Source: Oscheius sp. JU75 (lineage: Eukaryota; Nematoda; Chromadorea; Rhabditida; Rhabditidae). Taken from it: a stretch of 64,000 nucleotides of DNA. Positions within the stretch are counted from its first letter, which is position 1; each line of letters starts with the position of its first letter. The stretch is taken from contig JASJZC010000002.1 in assembly GCA_037178855.1 (NCBI GenBank), positions 3,348,001 through 3,412,000 of the forward strand. Reading direction: 5' to 3'. The notes beneath the pieces are model-generated. The model made no database searches and was not told where the DNA came from. It was given only the letters and a program-made list of their open reading frames with translations. The position numbers were made by a program, and so were the translations under genes. This document shows positions 24,201 to 36,156 of this stretch, piece after piece.

Positions 24201-24412
24201 TGCCGAAGAAGAGCAGAAAGACGTCGAGACAGTCACATCCTCGCATCTGAAAACATAGTGTTTTGGCCTAAAATCGGTGTTCAGACCCCAGCTATTCTTT
24301 CCACCATAAACTTAGGTTTCTTATAACATTGAGGCTCCTCTGTAACCTTTGACTCTGGTATTGTAATGTTTGGATGTTCCAATATACTACGCTTCACCTT
24401 ATAGTCAGACAT
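18231..24412 (-). CDS. P-glycoprotein, full ABC transporter (ABCB type)
   Basis: An ATP-driven export pump for hydrophobic compounds in the plasma membrane. The ATG at 24412 lies 4 nt after ATTTAG, with a phase-0 join to [20 protein letters not shown]. Layout is TMD1-NBD1-TMD2-NBD2, about 20 exons. NBD1: Walker [10 protein letters not shown] (about 22850), signature [14 protein letters not shown] and Walker [13 protein letters not shown] (about 22400-22480), H-loop VAHRLSTIR (about 21180). NBD2: Walker [10 protein letters not shown] (about 19130), [12 protein letters not shown] (about 18745), [12 protein letters not shown] and VAHRLSTIQ (18385-18540), stop TAA at 18231. Both ATP sites look intact. 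One intron of about 1.1 kb (21240-22340) splits NBD1 between Walker B and the H-loop. The linker region (20560-20760) is polar. Confidence 0.93.
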
Positions 24413-25113
24413 GTCGCTAAATATGGTTTGATCAGGAAGGAAGAGACATGACAAGAGAAATAGAGTAGGAGTCATAGGGGATCGTTAGAGGCGAAAAAAA
24501 ACGAAAAGATTTTGAAAATCTAATGGGAACAGGGACTAGCTGGTTTTTATATTGCTCCAATCTGTTTCGCTGAGGTTCGAATTTCAGGCGATAAGGGGCT
24601 CGTGCATTGTGTCCGAGGTGTTCGGAGCTACAAACTATTTGGCTAGTGATCACGGCCTGAAATATGCGCTAGAAAGCTGTTTATAAGGTTTGTAGATTGA
24701 CCAGAGAGTTGATTCAAAAGTAGCTACTCATTTTTGACAAGGTTTGCCGAGTTTGAATCATTTTGTCCAATTAAAGTTGCTATACAATTACATTCTGTGT
24801 GCAAAAGGTTAGGAATGAAAAAAACTAAATGATTAATACCCTCTACATCCAGAATCTTTATATAAGGACTGATATCTCTCTTCCTCTTTCGAAAACTCCG
24901 CTGATTCGTGCTTTACATCACCTTTTCCCTCAAAAAGATTCGAAACCGAGTGATCATTAGTTCGCGATTACAAAGCGGCTAGCAAACTTTGTCATTGGAG
25001 ATAAGGAAAGGTTTGTCTGGGAAAACAGGGGTGCTTTCGATCTTTGGAGGATCCGAACCAACTGTCACTCTTATCTCTTTGCACTTACAATTGACAGAAG
25101 AAAAAGAACTCAC

Positions 25114-26248
25114 GATATCGAGGAAACCAGCATCTCGTACGGGTTTTGTCTTCTTCTTCTCCGACTTATGACCATTCTCCTCTGGACGGACCTTCATCGC
25201 TGTGAGCAGGGACAGGATCTGGTTCGAATAGTCAGCACTGGGAGTGTTTTAACTGTTACTGACTTTACATAAATTACGGCCGGAAGCGACCATAATCCTC
25301 CTCGATGTGTCGGAAAAATCATCGTCTGTAGACTACACGGCGGGGCTCGAAAGGACATCTAAATGACGGAATAGAGAGATTTGAATATTGAGCGGGGTTT
25401 TTTTTTTGTTGCGGGTCGGTTTAGAAGTTAAATTAATTTTTGAGAGAATGTTTAGATAACTTACGAGAGTCAATAGGCATCTCGGAACATCAGCATGTTT
25501 TTGTTCCATGACAAGACAGGTTCCAGACTGGCTCACAACTACATTGTCACAGCTCAAGTCTGTCCAAGACTCTCTTCTAGAGGAAAGTGGACAGAATAAC
25601 AAGCAGTTCGAATGAGTAGCAGAGACCGATTAAAGATCTGTTCTTATGGTAGCCACAGAAGAACACTAGTCTTCTAAGGTTAGGTGGTTCCTACTCAGTG
25701 CTGCTAGTAAAAGTGCGCTCGCGGCGATTAGTAAATCGCATGACTGCTAAACGCTACTGCTCTCCTCAATACCCTCATCCCTACAGGAAGAGTAAATCTA
25801 CCTTCCTACACTATTAGTATAGACTATACTTGGGATTCGAGTCGAAAATCTCGAGTCTAATCGAGTTCGACCAGAATTGAAAAATTGGAGTTTTTCCTTT
25901 TTCAAAGCAGTGAACGAATAAGAATATGGCGACATTGCTGAAACTAAGAGAAAATCGGACGTTTACCGTTGTGGAAACACCATTCTAGGGCATTTGGCTC
26001 AGCTCAAATCGAGTCCAATCCTTTTCGAATCCGATTCGGAATCGAGTTGATTCGAGTCGAGTCGAATAAGTATAGTATAGACTGGAGCATTCGAATCGTG
26101 ATTACTGGAAGCAGGCTCAGAGCCTGTTAGGTTGCTGGACTATAGGACAGATGAGAGTCCGATCAAAAGGGTTGGAAGAAGGGTGGAAAAGTAGACTTAC
26201 CTGATTGAAGTTGTAGAAGACGGCAGCACTGGCGGAGAACTGACGCAT
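25114..26248 (-). other. Possible small gene, exons not fully joined
   Basis: Reverse-strand blocks look coding. 26248-26201 starts MRQFSASAAVFYNFNQ and ends at GTAAGT. About 25575-25467 contains ESWTDLSCDNVVVSQSGTCL and ends at GTAAGT. About 25360 to 25265 follows ATTTAG. 25223-25114 contains MKVRPEENGHKSEKKKTKP and ends at GTGAGT. The last three are in phase with one another; the first is one base out. No family recognised. It sits just upstream of the P-glycoprotein gene in the same orientation. Confidence 0.3.
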
Positions 26249-27046
26249 CAGTGATGCGATCGAAGTGAAGGAGTTAGAAGTGACAAGTTTTGGCTAGTCA
26301 CAACTAAACCTTTTTCCAGAGAAACTGAACTTCTCAGTTGTAGCTCATCGACTTGATTGTCTCATCCATCCTTCAGTAGTGCTGTCCCCTTCTACCACTC
26401 AGATATAGTCTTTCTACTTTCTCCCATAGATCAGACTCTGTCCACCTTTTTGGTTCAAGGGGTTCTCTAGCCTGTGAGACTGTTACATACTGGTAGACTA
26501 CTCACAGTAGCAAAAGGGTTCCTCCTATTCTCTCCCTCGTACTCATCCCCACTTTGTTAAAACTATTTTCTCCGGAAACGCCTTTCAAACGGTATTTGTT
26601 TCTGTGGAAGACATTTTCTGAGACACAAACAAACTATTCGGGTAGTCTCTCTAAGATCTCTTCTCTCTTCCTTTTCCGGAATCTGCTGAATTGTTATTCG
26701 CGTCATCATCATCATTTGGTCGTAGATGCAACATTCTCGGGTTCATTAGACCCTTTGTCGGTTTTGCATTTCCGTCTCTCTCACCGTCATCTAGAGAATC
26801 AGAGTCCAGACGTCCTTCTCTCGACTCATCCCCTCCCTCTCACTCTCGCTCGTTTCGTTTTCCTCGTCTCCTTTTCTGTCAATTAGGGTGCTATGGTAAC
26901 CTGAATCGTCTTCTCTCGACCCACAATAGTTCTTCACTCATCCTCTTGTTCCCTATAGGCTACTGTAGCAGCCCCTGATGTAAACAGATTCTGTTCCTTG
27001 TTTCAACTGCTCACTCTGTAATCCCTGAGATTTCAGAGAGAGAGTG
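26249..27046. promoter_or_regulatory. Upstream region of the pseudophosphatase gene
   Basis: No exon seen. CT-rich from about 26550, ending in GAGATTTCAG 10 nt before the ATG at 27047. Confidence 0.4.
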
Positions 27047-30000
27047 ATGAGCAACTTCTGGGAGTCGCGTTACATGTCCAAGTCCACCGGAAACCTTCGT
27101 CAGATGGAGTCGTCAGTTCAAACCAACAGTCGCTCTCATTAGGACTGTTTCAGAAGGAAATTTCATCACGACTACTTCCTTGACGTGGCGGAATTAAACT
27201 CGACAAGGAGCTACGGGAAAGCTTCAGTAGCTTACTTTGGAGGGACGAGACGAGGATCGGGAGCTTCTGACAGGTTAGTTCTGGTTAATTTTGGAAGGGA
27301 CTGGGTGACAAGTAGAGAGCTAGTGATAGCGCGACAACTCTAAATCATACAACGTCGATGCGTAGACCCATATTTAAACGAACTGGCATGTCACCTGCAC
27401 AACTTTCAAACTAGTTTTCGGTTATAAGAAGCCTGTTTTTAGTACAGCCATATCCTGTATTTTCTCTAGAACTAAAGACTGTCCAAAGTTCACTGCTGTA
27501 ATTCTTGCCACCTTTCTTTTTAGTACTTTCTTAACGGACCATAGCCATCCAAATCGCGTTTCTAGACAATTATTGCACAGTCTCTTCATAGCCAGGTCTT
27601 TTGTTTATACAAACTATCGTTTGGGAACTGTTAAATGTTGAAAGGAATCATAGACAACGGCGAATCAGATCCGTCTAGGCTTCAGGTAGGCTAGGATGTC
27701 TTCGACTTCAGTAACGCAGGAGTCTTGTTCAATGTTTTCCAAAAGAGACCCTGTTCTCACCCTATTCGATTATCCCACACTAGTTCCCATGTTCTTTCTC
27801 AGCTCCCTCAATGTTTCTACCAGTATCCCATATGTTTCTGATTCAATCCTAAATTTCAGCCTTTGACACAACTTAGCTGTCTCTAGCAAAACAATAAGAG
27901 TCAGATTCTCTTCCAACGTCCCACCCTTGTTCCAATGTCAATTAAGTTGCCCCTCTCTCTCTTTCTCTCTCCAGCTGGCCATTATTTCAATCAGCTTACC
28001 GAGGCCCCGTCGCCCGGGCGACGACTACCTGATTATGCTATTCCTCTTGGGTTGTGGAGGAAAGGACAGTTTGGGAGGAAGAGAGAGAGGGAGAGAGTCA
28101 ACAGTCTTTAGAGGAATGTACCCCTGACGAGACAGTCTAAAGATCCGTCTCAGACGGCTGAAGACATTAACCGGACTGCGGATTGAGACTCGCGACTAAA
28201 CGAAGTTTAACACCTGTCCTCCATTTCACTTTCGACACCTTCCAAGACGTCTGATCTCTCTTCCCCCTTTTTCGAAAGTTTCTCATTAGAAATATAGTTA
28301 ATAACCTGAGTAGATTATGTGGCCACGTGCTCCAAATGTCTAGAGGGTGGAGCGAAGATTATAATGCCTGCCTTGGGCTTGTTCTACCAGCCTTCTGGAT
28401 ATCATATTGTTTAAACTTTATTTGTTGTGTCTTTCTCATGCAATTCAGCTATGTACTAGTGCTCTTGAACTTGGTGTACGTGACAATTTGAAAACAATAG
28501 CGCATGATTTGTATCGAGTAAGATGTTAGATCTCAATTCGAAGTTGGCTTGAGAAATATGGGCATAACCATAAGCGACGTTCCTAGAACAGTTCAGTATT
28601 CGTCACCCTACTTTGGTGCCTATTTCCGACCTCTAGAACTGTTTTCCCGGGCTTCTGAAATTCTGTGAACTTGTACTTCTCTTCAATTTCACAGGGCTTC
28701 ACAAGAATTGAAAATTAGTGAGCGTACTCATATAAGGGCATCAATAACTAGTAACTGGGAGGGCCAACTAAGTCTGTTCAAGAAAAAGAGAACATTCCTC
28801 GAACGCATATTTTTGACTGCGTATCGAAGATTTGCATGGGCTAGGTTGGTATGAAACCTAAGTTCCCTGGCGCGTTCATTTAAGGAATGTTCTCATTTTC
28901 TTAACAGATTTACTTGTGCAGGTGAATTCTTGGTCGGGGCCACTGGAATTTTTTTCTAAAGTTTCTTCTGTTTACAAACGGAGCTATTTTTAACATTCAT
29001 CTGATATTACAAAACTGACTAGCCTTTTTGGTGGGACTGGAGTCATCTGTTCACGGTTCTTCTCTTACAATTAGCCTAGACCTTTCCTATAGTTTGCCCT
29101 CCACATATCAGCAAAGGTTACATCATTTGAGCTGTTCCGACCCTTTGAAAAGTTTGCCTACAAGTTTGTATGTTTTGATCCCAATTTCTATTTTATGTCG
29201 TCATGCATCCACCTAGCTATTATTACATAAGACAAACAGACCTATTTACCCATTTATGACACTGTTTTGCTTTCTGGGGATAAAGATCTTCCTGAGTTTT
29301 TCTAGCGTCTACTTCCCCATTTCCAGCAACCTAATTGAGCCTGGAACCAATATACGGACGATGAACTTTAGAAAGTTGACATTTCCACGGCACTCTCTCT
29401 TGGGAATCGATCCTGTTTTCCACCTGCTCCCTACAAGTTTGAAATATCTAATCCTCTTCTGTTTTCAACAAAAAAAAAATGAGTCAGGCGTGTTTAGAGC
29501 TGCTTGTAAAGACGGATACGGACACTTCTATGCCGAGTTCGGGCGCCGATACGCCAATAACGACGTCCAGACCGTAAGTGCTGGGGCATACTAGTCTATT
29601 CTAATGGAAATGTTCCGTTTTCAGTCCTACAATTCGTTCACGGGCTTCTTCGGCAGCATCCAGTGGTCTAGACTCTTCTCAAGTGCACCTGCTTCTGAAC
29701 AAGAGAGACAGCAGGAGTAGCATCTTCACTGCCAACTCTTATGGAGGTTAGTTGTCTGTCTTCTCTTCGTCTCTGTCTGTGTCTATGAGATTGTCAATAT
29801 ATCCAACTCATTATCGTTTCGTGTCAACCTGTCACTTTCATCCCGTGTCTGTCAGTCTCGTTTAACACGTTCTGTCCTATCTGTTCCTCCCAGGACTTAT
29901 GACATTGAACGTATCCGGGTTCGTCTGTCCTCTCAGTCTGTTCTGAATCGTTTCGCGCTGTCATTGACCGCTTGTCTATTTGAGTTTCTTCTTCAAAGAT

Positions 30001-31522
30001 TTCAAAGTGAATTCGAGAAATATCTCACCCGTACTGTCTCAGCAATTAATTTCGACTTGTCCCCTCACTATAAGTACCTAGGTGACTATATTTTTTTTAG
30101 TCAAAAGAAAAAGATTATACTGGACAAAGTATTTAACTGGTTATAAAGGTTCAGATCCCCAAAGTCCAACCAGTATCGCCTCTTTATCCTCGACTGCTCC
30201 TCTTCTACGAGGATCTCTTCATGAGGACGGCTTCGAGTACATGAGACGCTTCGGCGAGAGGGACCAGCTTCCGCCGAGGAAGATCTCCGCGGACAAGTCG
30301 GCTGCGAGGAAGAACATTGTCACTGTCATGCCTAGAAATGAGGTGAGTTAGTCACCTTGGCAAGTAGTTGGTATTGTAGAAATCTCCGATGAATACTGAA
30401 CGCCCGCTGTCACTCCTTCCCCAACAGAAACACAACTCACATTCGGAGACTGAGATACCGAAACAGTTAGAGAGAATGGCCACGGAGCCAAGTCTTTCGA
30501 TGCCCACGACGATGTATCTCAACGAGATCATCTGGCAGGTAGCTATCCCTTTTGTCTGTTCGCTCAAACTATATCCAGATTGATGACCTGGTTTTTGTTG
30601 GCGGCATCGAGGCCTCCTGCAACATGAATCTGCTCTGTAGACTCAATGTGACCTTCTTTCTAGATCTAACCGATGATCCGGACAGAAAGTATGACAGAAT
30701 GGTCTAAAGTTTCGAAAGAAACATTCAGAGACAACAAAACTCCGTGCCTGTGCTCAACACCCAGTAGACATTCCAGATACATGGTAGACATTCAGCTGCC
30801 GAAGGAGAATGCGGCCTTCTGGATTGATGTAAGTTGGCCATATGAATTCGGAGCAGTGCTAAGAGTTTTGGTAGTTCGAGTAGATAGTCAAGAACGAGTG
30901 GATAGCTAAGCAAAGAGAGTCTCTCTCTCTCAGTATGATGAGTCCTTGTGCAGTCCCTGTCTCTCTCTTCGACTACTGGACGGTCTCCTTAATAGACCAG
31001 GTGGTCAAACTGACTATCGGCCTATGTTCACCCTAATCGAGTCCCTTCTCTCACACTCTGTTCAAACCCATAACTCCTTCACAGCAATTTCAGTCAAACG
31101 GTCAACAAGTCTCCATGACCGACCTTTACGAGCGATTTGTCACCTTGACTGACAAGGCGGCAAAGGCTGGCCGCCGAGTTCTCGTCTTCAGCAACAAGGG
31201 ACGGAACAAGTTAGTTTTCTTTTCAGCTCTCATCAGAAAAAGTTCAGAGCACCCGCCTTTGCCGCAGCCTACCTGATGCACAAACACCGTATCTCTAGGG
31301 CTAGTGCAGTTGCCAGAGTCCAACGAGCTGCGAGTTTACCCTTTTTCTTATGATTCAAGCATTGTTCAGATGGAGACGATGCGGCCAGCAGTGGGCATTT
31401 CGGACTACCTCCAGCGATCTCTTATGCGATATCAAGTACACAAGAACATCGAGGTCGACTCGGCCTACGATCCCACACACTCGGCCTCTATTTTTCGTGT
31501 TCCCAGGACAGCCTGGATATAA
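27047..31522 (+). CDS. Dual-specificity-phosphatase-like protein, catalytically dead (STYX-like)
   Basis: Exons include 27047-27111, 27154-27273, about 29488-29574, 29625-29748, 30155-30341, 30428-30538, 30579 to about 30690, 30763-30828, 31084-31209 and 31245 to 31522. A 2.2-kb intron precedes the third listed exon; phase suggests at least one exon was missed there. The N-terminal half is Ser-rich and disordered. The C-terminal half has the DSP fold: LVFVGGIEASCNMNLLCRLN, then VLVFSNKGRNKAPAFAAAYL in place of the active-site loop VLVHCxxGxxRS, then the helix RPAVGISDYLQRSL. The nucleophilic Cys is Ser and the Arg is Lys, so phosphate binding and catalysis should be lost. The join before the last exon needs a GC donor. 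AATAAA at 31547. Confidence 0.72.
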
Positions 31523-31546
31523 CTGGTCTTGATGGTTTACCTAGTC

Positions 31547-31552
31547 AATAAA
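31547..31552 (+). terminator. Poly(A) signal AATAAA of the pseudophosphatase gene
   Basis: AATAAA about 25 nt after the stop codon. Confidence 0.6.
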
Positions 31553-32444
31553 AGGATCAACTTCATGTTTTTACTACGTTTCACAAAGCTAGAGAAGTTG
31601 TGAAACGGTATTCTAACTTTTGAGGCCAAAAGGAAAGAAGAAGTAAATTTGTATGGTCCCGGACAAACTGGGGCAGGTGATATTCTTCAACTGCTGGAGG
31701 AAGGTCTAAGAGCGACCGTGGTTGTCCCGCATCCTCCTTGAGTTGATCTGAACTTTGAGGCCGGGGCATCGAGTGAAGAGGGCTTGCACTCATCGTGGAT
31801 GAGAACGCCGCATGAATGGCCCTTCTTTCTGCAGAAGGAACTATCTTCAAAAGTTTTTCTCCGAAAGAGCTCCCACCGGTGTCCACAGCGGTGTTTGGTA
31901 TAGCGTTGCGCTCGCTATTCCTGTTTCATTCCCCTTCGATTTTCCCAGTTTTTCTGTTCCTCTTTCCATCTTTTACGAATTTGCTTTGCTCCACTTCCAC
32001 CATATCCCTTTGTACTGCGACTTGTGTCCCTTTTCCTCCTCCTCTGTTCTTCCTGTTCTACCTTTTCTTCGAACTCTAGTATCATGTCGACCCACCCATT
32101 CAGTCTCTATTTGTTGTCAAATGGATACACTTAGACTTAATTGTTTTACACAATCAATGAAAAATTCATTTCCACGCTGCCGCCTCGTCGATTCTGGTCA
32201 CCGGCTGGATTTTGGGGCGTTGGGCAAGCAGACTGAAACTTTATGTTCGGGCGAATAGAGTGGGTCGAACCAAAAAATAATCCATTTGGCTCTGCTCAGA
32301 GAAGAGAAGAGGACACCCGAAACTCGGCAAGGGAAAGTCGAGCAGTGACCGAGGAGGTTGAAGTGGACCGTTCCGCAGTAGAAAAAGAGACAGACGAGAA
32401 AGTAGCGACTAGCATGCTGGAGTTGAACTTTCTGGAAGATTATT
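31553..32444. other. Intergenic, no supported gene
   Basis: Strongly pyrimidine-rich on the + strand at 31890-32100, which opens long frames on both strands. A 32243-32464 + strand frame is charged (EDTRNSARES...) but has no splice context or homologue I know. Confidence 0.35.
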
Positions 32445-33664
32445 TCAGTTCTGTTGGGGTATGAAAGGTACCATTGTAAACAAGGGACTTTTTCCGGATG
32501 TTTTTTGAACTTTCAGATTGCGTAGGAGATAGAAAAAAATGAGCATGGAGATGCAGTAGATGAGGAAGCACACGCCCTGAAACAACAGCATTTAAAATTT
32601 AAAACTCGAGCAGCCGTCTACGAGCCCGAAAAACCTCCGGGGTTTGAGCCCGGGTCGCTCAGATTTATAGCCCAGCTCTCCATCCACTGAGCTATTTCAA
32701 GAGGCAACAAAATAGGATGATTGCCGTATTTCCCCCACGTCCGCTTTGCGCACAGGCTTGCATTTTATAGTAAGAGAGGTTGTTGAGCGGTAGCCAAATA
32801 GTTCGAACCCCAATTTACCTGCAGAGACACATTGACAATCTTGTAGGTGTTCCAAGCCTTGGCGTCCTTGTAATTCCAAGTGTGATCGTCGTCGTGATAA
32901 CTGTACTGTGCTTCTGGATCCAGCATCAGATACACTGAAGGAGGTCATTCTTGAAAACAGAAAAGTTACCTGTCATTGTCAAATCGACACCACTAATCAG
33001 TCCAACCACCACCAGTTGGAATGTTATCCTTCCCACACGATGTGTATAAAAAATGGGTTTCCAGATGGCTAGCATGAAGAGGAAGCTGAAAACGGGAATC
33101 ATGAATTCGGCGAAGAAGAAGGGGAAGCATTCCACGAAGATCATGGCGTAGAAGAGCCAGTCGCCTGGAAGAATCTGTACGTGAGCATTCCAATCTCGAA
33201 CCTAGATAGAAAAGTAGTGGCCGTTCCAGGTAGTAGCTACTAATATCATGAGCCAACTTTAGCAAGAGACAGATTCCGTCCCAGAAGAGGAGACACTTCA
33301 GGGCGTAGGTGAAAGGACTGTGATGAACCACATTGTTCAGTTTCATTAGGTAGACAATGTCCAAAAAGGCAATGAGAATGAGCAGAGTCCATTCGACAGC
33401 CACGATCACAGCCAGCATCTGAAAACTGATGTTTATTTGAAGGAAGTACAAACAGTGCACGGAATCAGAATGGGAAAATCCTGGGAAATAGCATCGAATC
33501 CGGCTTGAGAGTGCACGGAGAAGTATCAAAGAAACAAAAATTGAGTCAGTGTGAGAATATTTACCTGCATCGAGAGAGGAGACTACAGATGAATGAGCTC
33601 GAATAGAGGATGTACAGCTTAAAGAATCGACGTATTCGCGGAACGGGGATCGAAGAACCTGAAT
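32445..33664 (-). CDS. Multi-pass (about seven-helix) membrane protein
   Basis: Reverse-strand exons: about 33658-33567 (start not found), about 33426-33203, about 33165-32972, about 32936-32819 and 32576-32445 (stop TGA). Seven hydrophobic segments can be counted: KLYILYSSSFICSLL; MLAVIVAVEWTLLILIAFLD; ALKCLLFWDGICLLLKLA; WLFYAMIFVECFPFFFAEFM; VFSFLFMLAIWKPIFY; FQLVVVGLISGVDLTMTVYL; VCFLIYCISMLIFFYLL. A polar loop (EAQYSYHDDDHTWNYKDA) lies before the last helix. Topology would fit a serpentine receptor, but no diagnostic motif was seen. The N-terminus is unresolved. Confidence 0.6.
32628..32702 (-). pseudogene. tRNA-like sequence, probably a tRNA pseudogene or SINE head
   Basis: On the reverse strand an A-box-like TAGCTCAGTGGATGGAGAGC is followed, at tRNA spacing, by a B-box-like GGGCTCAAACCCC. 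The T arm pairs over five perfect G-C pairs and the D stem pairs, but the anticodon stem has mismatches and the acceptor stem does not pair. It lies inside an intron of the membrane-protein gene. Confidence 0.35.
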
Positions 33665-33699
33665 TGGATCTATTGATACCCTGTCTTTAGAAGTCATCC

Positions 33700-34855
33700 C
33701 ATGTTTTGATTGAACAATGGGGGTGAAGAATCAAGGAAATATTGGATAACGAGTGCACTTCTTAATTCTGAAGAAAATGTTTGGTCGAAAGAAATGTCCG
33801 AAGAAATTTCCGGATGATGTCTGCCTGGCAGTGTACCAAAATGTGATTTAACTCTTAGCTAATGCCAAATCTTCACGACAGCAGCAGAAAATGAATGTCC
33901 ACAACTTGTAATAGAGACCAGATTATGAGCCAGGTGGACCAAGACCGCTTTTCAAAGATAATCATATTTTGTTGCCAGTAAAAGTATTGCCTCTACCTCC
34001 CTCCTGCAGAAGCAATCTGTCTCCCAAGACAATCTATAGCTATAGGTTTGAACTTTTCCTTTACTGGCAACGGGAGAATAGAATCGTTTCAGCTGACACC
34101 GTTTCTCTTCGAACTTGCTCATGCTATTGGTAGATAGTATCAGAGTATTGTTCTAGCTTTCACAAGCTACCAGATGGTTGCTCCGTAATCTCAGTACTTC
34201 ATACAACGGCGGAAGCATCCACGCATTTACTGGACTTCTGGAAAAGTGTATCAGTAAAATATTCTTGATAGTCCAGTAGGGGAGAACAACCCCAGCTGAC
34301 TTTCTCTGGAACTGACAGAACTTCTCCTGGCACGCTGGTGCTAAGCTTTGAATAAGCTTGACAGGCTTTGAAAGTTGACTGGGTACAGTTCCGGACGGAT
34401 AGACAGTCTGGATTCGCTTTGTGAAGCAACAAATGAACGGTTGCTCTACCAGTTTTCGAACAGTATGCTGACCTTATGACTGATCTTACCTATTTACCCT
34501 CTGACTCAAAATAACGAGGAGGTTGGAAATAAATCTGTTTGCATTCAGTTCTCTCAACTTGAACAGTTGCACCAACTCCCCTCTTATCAAATGCCCGAAC
34601 TTTAAAATAACAAGTTGCTTATCTGTGAGTAGAAACCTGCAAAATACAGATCAGGTGATCGATCTCCCTTCAGTTTTATAGCTCTTTTCCGTCCCCTTAC
34701 TCTCTCTCTCCTTCTTCCAAGTGAGCGTTCGTGTAAAAAGTGACATGTTGCCGACAAACACCATAGAGCACCCCCTCCCCGAAGTACATCATCTTTTGGT
34801 TCCCTCTCACCCTCCCAACTTTTCTTGTCAAATTTACCGAGAACGTTCCAGAAGA
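33700..34855. other. Intergenic; possible small element, one cysteine-rich frame
   Basis: GTTGCCAGTAAA at 33971-33982 and its reverse complement at 34060-34071 bound a ~100-bp segment that could be a tiny foldback element. A reverse-strand frame at 34432-34199 has four cysteines (CLSVRNCTQSTFKAC...) but lacks supporting exons. Confidence 0.3.
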
Positions 34856-36063
34856 ATGACCGACTACAACAGTGTCCTTCATCTGATCGCGGATCTAAAC
34901 CAACAGATTCAGAACTTTGAAACCTTGTGAGTTACCCCATTTCTTTTGACCATGTTTTAGAAAATCCGAACACGAGTCGCGAAAAGCCGAATTCCTGAAG
35001 AAGGAGGAAAAGTTTGTGAGTCTGGCTACGGAAGCCGCTGGAGCTCTTGAGTGAGTTTTCAGTACCGTCTTGGTAAAACTTTTTCAGAGCCGTTGCCAGC
35101 CTGGTCGGACAGAACAATGACCTGTCCAGCCACATTCTTTCTCTCAAAAATGCCTTCATTGAACTTTCCAAGCGTCCAGTGTAGGTTGATAAGACCCGTC
35201 TCCAATTACTTAATGTTGACCCTGCAGCTTGATTGATGTTCCATCATCAAAGTTGCTTGTTTTATTACGTTGACAGCAGGTGCACGGGGACAGAGAGACA
35301 GGGTTCACGTGCGCTTTGTGTGAACCAGATTTCAGAGCCGAACATTTTAAGGAAGATGCGATTCTTGAAGGGGGACAGAGCGTAACTGAGTCAGAGTATG
35401 TTCCTTCATTGACTACACAAATCTAGTCTTCAGACTGGAAGAGCCCGTTCCGAAGATCATCATTCCCGTAGAACACTCCAAAAAGGAGGAAAAGTCTCAA
35501 AGGTTCAGTTCTCTATTAGAAATAAACCAGCCCAAAGTTGCCTTGCCACTCAATACTGGCAATCACTACTTTTGGGCAACAACAGCTTCTGGACAACAAA
35601 ATTTGTTTGCTTTCACTTTTTTTATTTAGCCTGTTGTCCGAATTTCACTGCGATTTGAAGCCGAGTTGGCGGTACTTCCGATCTTTGATTTGCGGTCCTT
35701 TTTTCAGTTGATTTGTAAGAAGATAGCCTCGTGGTAAAGCCAAGTAATTTATTGGGCAATACGGCTATAGTTTCGAGACTCAATTTTCCATTTTTCAGTG
35801 ACCAGGCTCCCGAAGCCGACCAAGAAATCCTTGTCTCTGCCACATTCCCCGAAGCTAGCCACGTTGAATTGGCTCTTGAGCCATGGAACTGGGAATCGAA
35901 GCCAATGGAAAGACATGAAGATGGCTGGCAGACCCGGGCTCGTCTCCCCTCAGGAAACGGGGTTCTGTTTAAGTTCATTGTGGATGGGGAGTGGCGTTGC
36001 AGCGAGCAGTACCCGATCGTCAAGGACAATACCTTCGAAAACAACTACATTGGATGCATGTGA
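34856..36063 (+). CDS. Coiled-coil protein with C-terminal CBM48 glycogen-binding domain
   Basis: Exons 34856-34926, 34961-35050, 35088-35180, 35228-(about 35238 or 35250), about 35277-35397, about 35436-35502 and 35799-36063 (stop TGA); AATAAA at 36092. Residues 1 to about 85 are helical and charged (IADLNQQIQNFET, ESRKAEFLKKEEKF). The middle has a small Cys/His cluster, FTCALCEPDFRAEHF. The C-terminus matches the AMPK-beta-type carbohydrate-binding module: SATFPEASHVELALEPWNW, then LFKFIVDGEWRCSEQYP and NTFENNYIG. Such modules bind glycogen or linear glucans. No kinase-binding C-terminal domain of true AMPK beta follows, so it is not the kinase subunit. One internal donor (about 35238) is weak. 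Confidence 0.75.
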
Positions 36064-36156
36064 ATGAGATTAGAGAGTTAATAGTTGAGCGAATAAACTT
36101 TATTTTCTCTTCTAGTCTGATCTGAAAAAGTCTCTATGTCAGCAACAGATGGTCTC

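Noticed and set aside
29488..29740. Alternative frame reading DGYGHFYAEFGRRYANND
   Set aside because: It looks protein-like but ends in a stop in the next exon, while the chosen Ser/Thr-rich frame continues in phase through the following exons of the pseudophosphatase.
31812..32258. 148-codon forward frame
   Set aside because: Built on a pyrimidine-rich tract (Phe/Ser/Leu/Pro runs), no splice sites or family.
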